50,360 bases of DNA, taken from the NCBI GenBank assembly GCA_018607905.1, contig JABBAP010000023.1, positions 1 through 50,360 of the forward strand, written 5' to 3'. Under the pieces are notes generated by a model that saw nothing but the letters and a program-made list of their open reading frames with translations, had not been told where the DNA came from and did no database searches. Made by a program: the position numbers and the translations under genes. This document shows, piece after piece, positions 35,951 through 47,896 of the stretch (position 1 is its first letter; the number at the start of each line of letters is the position of its first letter). Source of the DNA: Paracoccaceae bacterium. GTDB lineage: Bacteria; Pseudomonadota; Alphaproteobacteria; Rhodobacterales; Rhodobacteraceae.

Positions 35951-36397
35951 ATGACGGACGCATCCGATATGATCAAACTGTATTCGAACCGTATCCTCGC
36001 GCTTGCGGCGGATATTCCACATTCTGACCGATTGGATGCGCCAGATGCATCTGAAATGAAACGCTCGCCGCTGTGCGGATCCACTGTGACGGTGGATGTG
36101 CAGGTTAAAAATGGTGTCGTTTCCGATTTTGGGCAAGACGTAAAAGCCTGTGCCTTGGGGCAAGCGGCCGCCAGTGTTTTGGGGGCAGCTGTGGTAGGGC
36201 AATCGCTTGAGACCATCCGCAAAGGGCGTGATGAATTAGCCGGGATGCTGAAATCTGATGGCCCTGCGCCAAGTGCTCCGTTTGAAGAGTTGAAGGTTTT
36301 GGAACCTGCAAAGGCGTATAAAAACCGCCACGCATCTGTTTTGCTGGCCTTTGATGCAACAGTTGCCGCGATTGAGTCCTTATCACAAGCCGCATAA
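35951..36397 (+). CDS. IscU/NifU-N-like Fe-S scaffold protein with a reduced ligand set
   Basis: 148 residues from the ATG at 35951, with AAAGGG seven bases upstream. A GTG one codon earlier is less likely. Related to the IscU scaffold: C42 in SPLCGSTVTVD and C67 in KACALGQAAAS match the first two cluster cysteines. At the third site IscU has His-Cys, whereas here it is H127-Ala128 (KNRHASVLL). The Asp after the first cysteine is also replaced (CGS instead of CGD). It may bind a cluster differently or have another role. It is distant from the suf operon. Confidence 0.82.
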   Translation: MTDASDMIKLYSNRILALAADIPHSDRLDAPDASEMKRSPLCGSTVTVDVQVKNGVVSDFGQDVKACALGQAAASVLGAAVVGQSLETIRKGRDELAGMLKSDGPAPSAPFEELKVLEPAKAYKNRHASVLLAFDATVAAIESLSQAA

Positions 36398-36430
36398 AAA
36401 AAACGCCGCGACCTGATTTCAGGTGCGGCG
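36396..36430 (-). terminator. Intrinsic terminator for a minus-strand transcript
   Basis: Read on the minus strand: stem CGCCGCACCTGA pairing with TCAGGT-C-GCGGCG (one bulged base), then eight T (36396-36403). The hairpin spans 36404-36430. The T run exists only in the minus direction, so it ends transcription coming from the recG side, not that of the adjacent plus-strand gene. It lies about 255 bases beyond the stop of the 41-codon SOS-box ORF. The stretch 36431-36685 between them has no ORF I support, only a repeated ACGAGGCAAC sequence on the plus strand. Confidence 0.85.
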
Positions 36431-36685
36431 CAAAGTAAGCGGTTGGTTGCAAGCCTTTGAAACGAGGCAACGTTTCTGCCGTAAGGGGCGGCGATGATAT
36501 CATTTGGGACGAGGCAACATCCTGATATCGAGGGATTTCAAACGAGACGGAAGAAACCCGATGCGGCTTGCGAACCGCGGACGAAACTAGGGGCCTTTCA
36601 ATTCCTTGGAGGGAGCGAGAAACACGAGCCCGACTGTGATGAAACCAAAGGTGCGGGCGCGAATTTCGAGACTAAATCGAAAGGT

Positions 36686-36811
36686 TTAAAGGGACGTAAT
36701 GGGGAGGTGCAAGACCACCAGCAGCATCACAAAAATTGCGGAAACACCTGCCAAGTCTTCAAGGACGTTGACTGCATTGTTGCTTAGGATTTGGATCATT
36801 TGGCGGATCAT
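36686..36811 (-). CDS. Putative SOS-controlled membrane microprotein, 41 residues
   Basis: Small ORF translated by me from the minus strand: ATG at 36811, TAA at 36686-36688, 41 residues. It begins MIRQMIQILSNNAVNV and continues through an acidic LED into a hydrophobic run of about 17 residues (AGVSAIFVMLLVVLHLP), ending ITSL. One membrane helix is likely. AGAGG lies six bases before the ATG. The promoter region just upstream carries a perfect SOS box, and an intrinsic terminator follows. The ORF is too short for most gene callers. No enzymatic motif is present, and no homologue can be asserted without a search. Being under LexA control suggests a role in the damage response. Confidence 0.65.
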   Translation of the reverse strand: MIRQMIQILSNNAVNVLEDLAGVSAIFVMLLVVLHLPITSL

Positions 36812-36842
36812 GTTGGACCTCTTTGCTATTTTGCTCTCGTCA

Positions 36843-36879
36843 GTTCCCGTAATGTTCTACATTTGTTTACCATTTTCAA
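36843..36879 (-). promoter_or_regulatory. Promoter with SOS (LexA) box for the 41-codon ORF
   Basis: On the minus strand TTGAAA (36874-36879), a 17-bp spacer and AACATT (36851-36856, a weak -10). The perfect LexA operator GAAC-ATTACGG-GAAC covers 36843-36857, overlapping the -10, 32-46 bases before the ATG at 36811. The operator lies after the recG stop codon, so it is placed to control the small downstream ORF, not recG. Confidence 0.75.
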
Positions 36880-36910
36880 GAATAAAATGAGAACATTTGT
36901 GAACTTTCTG

Positions 36911-41148
<4,238 letters not shown>

Positions 41149-41212
41149 TCAGTCTTTTTTATGGCCTGTAAAGAGATTGGTCTAGAGTTCAATTTGGATC
41201 AAATGCGTGGAT

Positions 41213-41238
41213 AAAAAAAACCTTCGAGGAATCGAAGG
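41213..41238 (-). terminator. Intrinsic terminator of ctrA
   Basis: Stem CCTTCGA / TCGAAGG (41221-41227, 41232-41238) with a GGAA-type loop. In the minus direction it is followed by eight T (41213-41220). It ends the ctrA transcript 40 bases after its stop codon. Confidence 0.85.
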
Positions 41239-41278
41239 CTTCTTTTAGATTGGAGAGGGTATTTGGTATTTCGCGCGG

Positions 41279-41992
41279 TTACGCGCTTGCAGCGATTTTT
41301 TCGATAACGGGAACGGCAACTGGATCGCGCAGCACATAACCCCTGCCCCAAACGGTTTCGATGTGATTTTCACCGCCCGTTGCTTCGGCGAGTTTTTTGC
41401 GCAATTTGCAAATAAACACATCGATGATTTTCAATTCAGGTTCATCCATGCCGCCATACAAATGGTTTAAGAACATCTCCTTGGTGAGCGTTGTGCCTTT
41501 GCGCAAAGAAAGAAGTTCCAGCATTTGATATTCTTTGCCAGTTAGGTGAACCGTATCGCCGCCAACCTCTACTGTTTTGGCATCAAGGTTCACTGCGATT
41601 TGGCCAGTTTCAATCACTGATTGTGCGTGACCTTTTGAGCGACGCACGATTGCATGGATACGGGCCACCAATTCCTCGCGATGAAACGGCTTTGTTAAGT
41701 AGTCATCCGCACCAAAGCCAAACCCTTTTACCTTTTCGGCAGCATCATCGTTTCCTGAAAGAATGAGAATCGGTGTTTGCACTTTTGCGACACGCAATTG
41801 GCGTAAAACTTCGTGGCCATTGATGTCTGGGAGGTTTAAATCAAGGAGAATGAGGTCGTAATCATACAATTTCGCAAGGTCGATGCCTTCTTCGCCGAGG
41901 TCGGTTGCATACACGTTTAAATTCGCGCTCGCCAGCATAAATTCAATGCTTCGCGACGTCGTCGGGTCGTCTTCTACCAATAATACACGCAT
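41279..41992 (-). CDS. ctrA: Cell cycle response regulator CtrA
   Basis: 237 residues. OmpR-type master regulator that in alphaproteobacteria controls cell cycle, motility or gene-transfer-agent genes. In Rhodobacterales it is mostly non-essential and tied to motility and gene transfer (family knowledge). The receiver domain has the acidic pair VEDD, phospho-acceptor Asp51 in [10 protein letters not shown], and Lys in YLTKPFH. The DNA-binding domain is nearly identical to Caulobacter CtrA ([40 protein letters not shown]). A CtrA box lies in its own leader and the CtrA inhibitor sciP is the next gene upstream on the same strand. Confidence 0.97.
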   Translation of the reverse strand: MRVLLVEDDPTTSRSIEFMLASANLNVYATDLGEEGIDLAKLYDYDLILLDLNLPDINGHEVLRQLRVAKVQTPILILSGNDDAAEKVKGFGFGADDYLTKPFHREELVARIHAIVRRSKGHAQSVIETGQIAVNLDAKTVEVGGDTVHLTGKEYQMLELLSLRKGTTLTKEMFLNHLYGGMDEPELKIIDVFICKLRKKLAEATGGENHIETVWGRGYVLRDPVAVPVIEKIAASA

Positions 41993-42038
41993 TTCAAATC
42001 CAATCCTTGATGTAACTGTGACGATAGTGTGTCACTAG

Positions 42039-42057
42039 ATGGTTAATCAGAGGTTAC
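42039..42057 (-). promoter_or_regulatory. CtrA binding box upstream of ctrA
   Basis: On the minus strand GTAA-CCTCTGA-TTAACCAT, one mismatch from the Caulobacter consensus TTAA-N7-TTAACCAT. It is 47-65 bases before the ctrA ATG, a position compatible with autoregulation. The rest of the 144-bp gap is AT-rich. Confidence 0.65.
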
Positions 42058-42136
42058 GGTATTAAAGTTTTATCAACACTACTTAAAGTTGTCCAATGGT
42101 TTGAAGGTATTAGCCAGAATTTCAGCGGTAAACCCT

Positions 42137-42415
42137 TCAAATATGGCGGTATTTTTGAAGAGCGGTCACACGCAATGCTGCAGGTCCATGGTCTTTTACG
42201 GCCGAAATCCAACCATCTAGCTCATCAAATGTAAGATCATACATGTCACAAGCCTCCTCATCCGTGATCAAACCGCCAATCACAGCGGCCACGATTTTGG
42301 CTTTGCGACGGGCAACCCAACGCGATGTGTTTTTAGGGGGCAGATCTGATCTGCTCAGTTTTTTACCATCGGGGAGTGTTACAAAAACAGGGCCCGTTTC
42401 CTTACGGATATACAT
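42137..42415 (-). CDS. sciP: SciP-type CtrA inhibitor (DUF1153)
   Basis: 92 residues, the size of Caulobacter SciP. Small helix-turn-helix protein that binds CtrA and prevents it from recruiting RNA polymerase. Recognisable core: FVTLPDGKKLSRSDLPPKNTSRWVARRKAKIVAAVIGGL, followed by EEACDMYDLTFDELDGWISAV and the C-terminal LRVTALQKYR. AAAGG lies seven bases before the ATG. Placed directly upstream of ctrA with its own 144-bp spacing, the same pairing as in other alphaproteobacteria. Confidence 0.88.
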   Translation of the reverse strand: MYIRKETGPVFVTLPDGKKLSRSDLPPKNTSRWVARRKAKIVAAVIGGLITDEEACDMYDLTFDELDGWISAVKDHGPAALRVTALQKYRHI

Positions 42416-42561
42416 GCGATACCTTTAGCAGTTCGTTTGAATGGCCAAAATCTGCCCAAACTCCTAACAATGGGTGAAGCCGCCCCTTGAGAACGTCTAA
42501 GGTTTTACTATATTCCAACACAAAACCGATACCTTGGTCCCCTTTTTGAAATGACACGCCC

Positions 42562-43707
42562 ATGCCACTGGACACCCACCCCGCAGCCCTGAACTCAATG
42601 GGCTTTGCCAAAGCGCCTAAGGACACCCGCGTCCTCGTTGCCATGTCGGGCGGCGTTGACAGCTCTGTAGTGGCGGCGCAATTGGCCTCTGAAGGGTATG
42701 ACGTCGTTGGAATCACCCTACAACTTTACGATCATGGTGCGGCACTCGCTAAAAAAGGGGCATGTTGTGCAGGGCGTGATATTCACGATGCGCGCCGCGT
42801 TGCCGAGGAAATGGGCTTTCCACATTATGTGCTGGATTATGAGAATAAGTTTAAAGAAAGCGTCATCGACGAGTTTGCCGACAGCTATTTGGCGGGCGCG
42901 ACCCCAGTGCCGTGCATTCGCTGCAACGAGCGGGTGAAATTTCGTGATTTGTTAGAGACGGCCAAAGATTTGGATGCGGATTGCATGGCAACTGGCCATT
43001 ACATTCAGCGTTTTGATGGCCCCGACAAAGCAGAGCTGCACAAAGCGGCGGACGGCGATCGGGATCAAAGCTATTTCTTGTTTTCCACAAAACAAGAACA
43101 GTTGGATTATTTGCGCTTTCCGCTTGGGCATCTCGCGTCCAAAACCGAAACCCGAGCGTTGGCCAAGAAGTTTGGCCTGCCTGTAGCCGATAAACCTGAC
43201 AGCCAAGATATTTGCTTTGTTCCAAATGGGTCTTATGCAGCCGTGATCGAAAAACTGCGCCCAGGTGCGGCTGATCCCGGAGAGATCGTTCACATGAACG
43301 GCGAGGTTTTGGGCGAACATAAAGGTGTGATCCATTACACAATCGGACAGCGCCGTGGGCTTGGCATTGGAGGGCGCGAGCCGTTGTATGTTGTGAAGCT
43401 GGATGTGGATAAGAAGCACGTGATTGTTGGGCCAAAAGAAGCACTGGCAACACGGACAGTTCCTGTGCGCGAGATCAATTGGTTGGGTGATGAACCATTT
43501 GACAGCCGTGAAGAATGGCATGTGTCTGTGCGCGTTAGATCAACACGCAGCCCCAAAGAGGCGATTGTTCGCCCCCTATCGGCAACTTCGGCTGAGGTTG
43601 ATTTGTTGAGCGCAGAAGAAGGTGTCGCACCGGGACAAGCCTGTGTGTTTTACGAAACTGAGGGCACGCGGATTTGGGGTGGCGGTTGGATTTGGCGTGG
43701 ATATTGA
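42562..43707 (+). CDS. mnmA: tRNA-specific 2-thiouridylase MnmA
   Basis: 381 residues. Thiolates uridine 34 of tRNA-Lys, -Glu and -Gln with sulfur relayed from a cysteine desulfurase, a link to the iscS-like and sufS genes in this window. PP-loop SGGVDSS at residues 29-35. Catalytic cysteines C121 (in [12 protein letters not shown]) and C218 (in [10 protein letters not shown]) are both present. [15 protein letters not shown] marks the central domain. The N-terminal 20 residues are weakly conserved, so the ATG at 42598 is an alternative start. Divergent from sciP. Confidence 0.96.
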   Translation: MPLDTHPAALNSMGFAKAPKDTRVLVAMSGGVDSSVVAAQLASEGYDVVGITLQLYDHGAALAKKGACCAGRDIHDARRVAEEMGFPHYVLDYENKFKESVIDEFADSYLAGATPVPCIRCNERVKFRDLLETAKDLDADCMATGHYIQRFDGPDKAELHKAADGDRDQSYFLFSTKQEQLDYLRFPLGHLASKTETRALAKKFGLPVADKPDSQDICFVPNGSYAAVIEKLRPGAADPGEIVHMNGEVLGEHKGVIHYTIGQRRGLGIGGREPLYVVKLDVDKKHVIVGPKEALATRTVPVREINWLGDEPFDSREEWHVSVRVRSTRSPKEAIVRPLSATSAEVDLLSAEEGVAPGQACVFYETEGTRIWGGGWIWRGY

Positions 43708-43713
43708 CCCAAC

Positions 43714-43791
43714 TTGAACAGGTAAAGTTTCCTTCAGGAAATATTTGAACAGGTTCAAATTGCCTGCCATAGTAAAATCATTGTTTTACTA
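43714..43791. repeat. Cluster of palindromes and a direct repeat upstream of the secreted orphan
   Basis: Within 78 bases: the direct repeat TTGAACAGGT at 43714-43723 and 43745-43754 (31 bp apart, about three helical turns); TTTCC-TTCA-GGAAA (43728-43741); ATTTGAAC-AG-GTTCAAAT (43743-43760); and TAGTAAAA-TCATTG-TTTTACTA (43770-43791). The last could end the mnmA transcript. The others look like operator DNA for an unknown dimeric regulator of the following gene. Confidence 0.5.
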
Positions 43792-43809
43792 GGTTTTGGG
43801 ACAAAACTC

Positions 43810-44343
43810 ATGTTTTTGCGTCTTACTCTGGGGCTTTCGCTTTTCATGCTCGCTCCTTCAGCGGCGATGGCTGATATTGGAAAAGAAAATATTGATAGCG
43901 GAACAAGCGCCTATCGTTTGGTGCAATATACGCGGGAAAACGACGCCTTTACCTGCACTGCGATGCTGTGCGAGCGACGGGATTCACAAAGGTGCGGCGT
44001 TGAAGACGGGCTCTTTTCGATTTCAAAACGAACGGAAGATGAATTTGTTTACATCAGCTATTATCCGGCAGCCCGCGAAGCGAGCCGCAAGCTGGAGACA
44101 CGCATTCGCATTGGTAGTTTTCGCAGTCGGTCATTTTTGCCAATCCAAGATTGGTCTGAAACATGGGTCGTTCCAGATATAAACAAGAACGAAGACATGC
44201 TATACGAAATGGAGCGGGAAGATCGAAGCGGAGAGATCGAGTTAACGATCAAAACCGAGACATTCGATCAAAAAGTTATGCGGGTACGCGATCTGGACGG
44301 CATGAAACGAGACGTGCGCCGTTTGTGCCCGTCTGGTCGATGA
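43810..44343 (+). CDS. Secreted protein of unknown function, 177 residues
   Basis: Signal peptide MFLRLTLGLSLFMLAPSAAMA (cleavage near residue 21), so periplasmic or exported. The mature part has five cysteines (in FTCTAMLCERR, RCGVEDG and RRLCPSG) and reads as mixed beta and charged segments (FVYISYYPAAREASRKLETR). I recognise no family. It may be an invasion-associated-locus-B-like beta protein, but that is a loose impression. Its leader holds a dense set of palindromes. Converges on the thioesterase gene with four bases between the stop codons. Confidence 0.75.
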   Translation: MFLRLTLGLSLFMLAPSAAMADIGKENIDSGTSAYRLVQYTRENDAFTCTAMLCERRDSQRCGVEDGLFSISKRTEDEFVYISYYPAAREASRKLETRIRIGSFRSRSFLPIQDWSETWVVPDINKNEDMLYEMEREDRSGEIELTIKTETFDQKVMRVRDLDGMKRDVRRLCPSGR

Positions 44344-44347
44344 GCAT

Positions 44348-44761
44348 TTAGCCTGTCACAACCATGATGGCCTCGCCTGTTGCGACCAGTTTTTCGGCGT
44401 CGTCATTGATTGCAAACAATTCGGCGCGTGCAAAACACTGGGTTTTTCCAGGTTTGATAAGCTTGGCGCGTGCGATGAAACGCGCGCCTACTGCTGGGCG
44501 TAAACAACTTACTGAGAAATGCGAGGTCAGCACGAGGCCGACTTGTGTTACGGCGGCGAATCCGCAGGCGGTATCAAGCAAACCGCCGACCATTCCTGCG
44601 TGTAAGAATCCTGAATATTGTCCGAACTCTTCGCGCCAATCTATTGCGATTTCGGCTGATCCTGGCGATGCAGAGACGATTTCCAGACCAGCCCAAGTGT
44701 TGAAGTGGGCCAGTTTGTTGATGTTTTGAAGGGTGGTTATGGGATCAGGTGTGTGGGGCAT
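44348..44761 (-). CDS. PaaI-type hotdog thioesterase
   Basis: 137 residues. Hotdog-fold acyl-CoA thioesterase of the PaaI/YdiI type: HAGMVGGLLDTACGFAA (central helix with the catalytic Asp of LLDTA), GLVLTSHFSVSCLRPA, and ARAELFAINDDAEKLVATGEAIMVV. It hydrolyses small or aromatic acyl-CoA esters. The physiological substrate is not indicated by context. Single gene between two unrelated units. Confidence 0.88.
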   Translation of the reverse strand: MPHTPDPITTLQNINKLAHFNTWAGLEIVSASPGSAEIAIDWREEFGQYSGFLHAGMVGGLLDTACGFAAVTQVGLVLTSHFSVSCLRPAVGARFIARAKLIKPGKTQCFARAELFAINDDAEKLVATGEAIMVVTG

Positions 44762-44839
44762 TTCAACATCCTTGGTTAGGGTACTGAAATGATACGGCAG
44801 CTCTATCGAACGAGAAGGACGTCGTTACGTCGTGAATAA

Positions 44840-44866
44840 GTGACGGCGCGTTTGACGCACCGTCAC
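44840..44866. terminator. Hairpin after the MttB-family gene
   Basis: GTGACGG (44840-44846) pairs with CCGTCAC (44860-44866), and an inner GCG/CGC pair extends the stem beyond one mismatch. It is 12 bases past the stop of the leftward methyltransferase gene. The T run is poor. Confidence 0.5.
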
Positions 44867-44878
44867 CACTGTAACCGC

Positions 44879-46426
44879 TTAACCAAATGCGTCTGGTTCG
44901 GATGCTTTGCGTTCGGCAATATAGGCTTTGAGCGCCTCGTCCACAGCTGGATCGATGGCAGGTTGAACATATTCACCCAACATGCGTGTCACTTTTTCAT
45001 TCGCCAGTGTCATGGTGTCTTTGGATCCGTCGTCCTGCCAGGTTTCAAACGGTTTGTAATCGAGCACGCCTGATTTCCAGAAGCTATCTTTGAAATTGGC
45101 TTGTGTGTGTTCGCAGCCAAGGTAGTGGCCACCTGGGCCAACTTCGCGGATTGCACCCATCGCTTGGCCGTTTTCAGACATATCCACGCCTTCTGCGATC
45201 GAATGCAGCACACCGAGTTGATCGGCGTCCATGACGAATTTCTCAAAAGATGTGACAAGGCCACCCTCTAACCAACCCGCTGCGTGCAGGCAGAAGTTTA
45301 CACCGCCCAAAAGGGCTGCGTTAAGGGTGTTGGAGGTTTCATAGGCTGCCTGTGCGTCTGGGAGTTTGGAGCCGCAAAGTGCACCGCCAGAGCGGAATGG
45401 CAGGTTGAGACGGCGTGCGAGTTGCCCTGCCCCGTAGAGGATTTTTGACGCTTCTGGGGTGCCGAATGTCGGCGCGCCAGAGTTCATGTCGATGCTGGTC
45501 ACGAATGCGCCCATGATCACGGGTGCGCCAGGGTTGCACAGTTGGTTGTAAGCCACACCTGCAAGCGCCTCGGCGAGGACTTGGGTGAGTGTGCCCGCCA
45601 CAGAAACAGGTGCCATCGCGCCGCCAACGATGAACGGGGAAACGATGCAGGCTTGGTTGTTTTTCGCGTAAACTTCCATTGCGCCCATCATGATATCATC
45701 GAATGTCAGCGGGCTGTTGATGTTGATTAACGAGGTCATCACTGTTTTATTCGCGATGCTTTCGCCAAACAGGATTTCGGACATTTTGATGGAATCTACC
45801 GCGCGTTCTGGGGCAGTCACGGATCCCATGTAAGGTTTGTCGGACAACGTCATGTGCGCATACAGCATATCGAGGTGGCGTTTGTTTACGGCCACGTCTG
45901 TTGGTTCACACACTGTGCCGCCCGAGTGGTGCATCCACTTGGACATGTAGATGAGTTTCACCATCTTTTGGAAATCATCCATCGTGGCATAACGGCGACC
46001 GCCCTGCATGTCGCGTACAAACGGTGGGCCGTAAACAGGTGCCAGCACCATAGAATTGCCACCAACGCGCACATTGCGTTCAGGATTGCGGGCGTGTTGG
46101 ATGTATTCGGATGGGGCAGTTTTGATTAGTTCACGTGCAAGGCCGCGTGGAATGCGGACCCGTTCACCGTCGATTTCTGCGCCTGCGTCTTCCCAGCGTT
46201 TTAGGGCCGCTGGATTATCAAGGAAGTTCACACCGATTTCAGCCAAAATCGTTTCGGCGTTGGTTTCGATGATCTGCATCGCTTCTTCGCTCAGAACTTC
46301 GAAGTTTGGGATGTTGCGTTCGATGTATTTGGCAACTTCGAGGCGCACAGCGGTTCGTTCTGCGCGGCGAGCAGCGCCACCGCCACCACGGGCACGACGA
46401 GGAGGTGTTTGGGCTTCATCAGACAT
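44879..46426 (-). CDS. MttB-superfamily (trimethylamine methyltransferase-like) protein without pyrrolysine
   Basis: 515 residues read through without an in-frame TAG. Homologous to MttB, the corrinoid-dependent methyltransferase of methanogens, but from the non-pyrrolysine branch. That branch includes MtgB-type glycine betaine methyltransferases and many marine alphaproteobacterial proteins. Features are FEVLSEEAMQIIETNAETILAEIGV at the N-terminus, SKWMHHSGGTVCEPTDVA, and EVGPGGHYLGCEHTQANF near the end. The Arg/Gly/Ala-rich N-terminus (PRRARGGGGAARRAER) is low complexity. AAGGACC precedes the ATG. No corrinoid protein or folate gene lies beside it. Confidence 0.88.
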   Translation of the reverse strand: MSDEAQTPPRRARGGGGAARRAERTAVRLEVAKYIERNIPNFEVLSEEAMQIIETNAETILAEIGVNFLDNPAALKRWEDAGAEIDGERVRIPRGLARELIKTAPSEYIQHARNPERNVRVGGNSMVLAPVYGPPFVRDMQGGRRYATMDDFQKMVKLIYMSKWMHHSGGTVCEPTDVAVNKRHLDMLYAHMTLSDKPYMGSVTAPERAVDSIKMSEILFGESIANKTVMTSLININSPLTFDDIMMGAMEVYAKNNQACIVSPFIVGGAMAPVSVAGTLTQVLAEALAGVAYNQLCNPGAPVIMGAFVTSIDMNSGAPTFGTPEASKILYGAGQLARRLNLPFRSGGALCGSKLPDAQAAYETSNTLNAALLGGVNFCLHAAGWLEGGLVTSFEKFVMDADQLGVLHSIAEGVDMSENGQAMGAIREVGPGGHYLGCEHTQANFKDSFWKSGVLDYKPFETWQDDGSKDTMTLANEKVTRMLGEYVQPAIDPAVDEALKAYIAERKASEPDAFG

Positions 46427-46508
46427 GGTTTTGGTCCTTCGCTCAGAATATCGGATCAGTGTTGAGCCATGATGTAGCCAATTTATTAAAGGCTTGCGGT
46501 GCAGAATC

Positions 46509-46531
46509 GTCGCTTAAAGGCGGGAAGCGAC
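46509..46531. terminator. Hairpin between the winged-helix hydrolase and MttB-family genes
   Basis: GTCGCTT / AAGCGAC arms (46509-46515, 46525-46531) with a 9-base loop, 47 bases beyond the winged-helix hydrolase stop (minus strand). Near it GTTTT...GAATTC...AAAAC at 46542-46561 is an imperfect palindrome. Either may end that transcript. Confidence 0.4.
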
Positions 46532-46577
46532 ATCAGCTGTTGTTTTGTGAATTCGTAAAACAGGTTTAGGCAGCGCG

Positions 46578-47750
46578 TTAATGATCCGTGGCCAAAAGAA
46601 ATCGTGTGATTGCATCGACCATGCCAGGCCAATTCGGGTCTTGTGGCAAAGGCACATGATTTCGAGAATCAAGCATTGAAATGTCTGCGTTAGGCAAACC
46701 TGCCACGAGTTTCTGACCTTCGCTAAAGGGATGAATAGTGTCTTGATTTGCGTGGACAACCAGGGTTTGCGTCGTCACATGTTCCAGCAGGTCCGACACA
46801 TTAAAGGTGTCCACGATCTGTCGCAGATCAACCGCAGTTTGTGCATCGGCCGTTTGGCGCTGGGTCTGCGCAATGCTTTTGATTTGGTCGGCACTCGCAT
46901 CTGGCATAAATAATCGATTGAATGCTTCTTGAAAAACACCGCCATTTTGCCCCCAGGCAGATCTAACCAAAGACAACGCGGTATCCATATTTAAGTGGTT
47001 GTCCCCTTGTTTACGAATTTTGCGGCCGTCACATGACCCGCCCCAAAGCACCATTTTATCAACTTTTTCAGGGAATTGATGGGCGAATGCGACGGCTATT
47101 GGAACCGCTTGGGAGGATGCATAGAGCGATGTTTTTTGAATGCCCGATGCGCTCAAAACTGCGTTCAAGTCATCTACAAAGCACTGCAAACCCGTAAGAG
47201 GTGCTCCGCGCTCAGATAAGCCAGTGCCCCGCACGTCATAACGGATTAGGTCAAAGTTCTGTTCCAGACGTTCAATCAAAGGCGCCCATACCGGGCAATC
47301 GCGATCAAGATGAAGATGCGACATCCAATGCCCGAGCCGCACAAGTGGCGGCCCTGATCCCGCTTTGGACCAAGCAATCGCAGTGCCGTCTTGGGATTTC
47401 GCATAGTTGAGCAAACCTGATGACGGCTTGGGTTTTTGCGGGGCTTTCGCGTCTAAGCCGCAAAACTCAAATCCACGTTTGTGAACAGTTCGAATGACGT
47501 TTTGCTGCCGTCCGTCATCATCGAGCGCTTTGCGTGCGGCGCTGACACGCGCATTGATGGTGGCATCTGACACAGCAAGCCCGTTCCAGACGTGATCAAC
47601 AAGCGCATCTTTGGTTACCAGTTTCCCGGCTTGCTGTGCCAAAAACACGATCAGGTCAAAAACTTGCGGTTCAACGTGAATAGCTGCGCCGTTCTTGAGC
47701 AATCTATGCCCCTCGAGATCAATATGAAACGCGCCAAATTTAATATCCAT
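46578..47750 (-). CDS. Fusion of an OmpR-type winged-helix DNA-binding domain with an alpha/beta hydrolase
   Basis: 390 residues. Residues 1-97 form a CadC/OmpR-like winged helix (FGAFHIDLEGHRLLKNG, EPQVFDLIVFLAQQAGKLVTKDAL, TINARVSAARKALDDDG, IRTVHKRGFEF). A short Lys/Pro linker follows, then an alpha/beta hydrolase fold (residues 115-388). The nucleophile elbow normally GxSxG is A211-S-S213-Q-A215. Asp337 and His365 fit the rest of a triad. It has no membrane helix, so it is a cytoplasmic regulator whose hydrolase part may sense, or hydrolyse, a ligand. Targets unknown. Divergent from a 71-residue orphan. Confidence 0.85.
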   Translation of the reverse strand: MDIKFGAFHIDLEGHRLLKNGAAIHVEPQVFDLIVFLAQQAGKLVTKDALVDHVWNGLAVSDATINARVSAARKALDDDGRQQNVIRTVHKRGFEFCGLDAKAPQKPKPSSGLLNYAKSQDGTAIAWSKAGSGPPLVRLGHWMSHLHLDRDCPVWAPLIERLEQNFDLIRYDVRGTGLSERGAPLTGLQCFVDDLNAVLSASGIQKTSLYASSQAVPIAVAFAHQFPEKVDKMVLWGGSCDGRKIRKQGDNHLNMDTALSLVRSAWGQNGGVFQEAFNRLFMPDASADQIKSIAQTQRQTADAQTAVDLRQIVDTFNVSDLLEHVTTQTLVVHANQDTIHPFSEGQKLVAGLPNADISMLDSRNHVPLPQDPNWPGMVDAITRFLLATDH

Positions 47751-47896
47751 GGGCCCAGATTGCGTCAGAATCCGTTTTTGAACAAGCGTCTGTACGCATT
47801 CTTTAGCAAAACAAAAGCTTTTCTAAAGCCTGTCTTCAAGCTTGGGCTGATGGGATGCGCCAAAAAGGGGCAGTACTTTAACAAAGGAAACACCCC

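Noticed and set aside
36494-36787. Plus-strand 97-codon open frame after the IscU-like gene
   Set aside because: It is antisense to the SOS-box ORF, lacks a ribosome binding site, has a His/Lys/Cys-rich composition with no domain, and contradicts the minus-strand terminator and promoter around it.
36891-36904. Second possible SOS box GAAC-N6-GAAC before the 41-codon ORF
   Set aside because: Spacing is six, not seven, so it does not fit the LexA dimer spacing of alphaproteobacteria.
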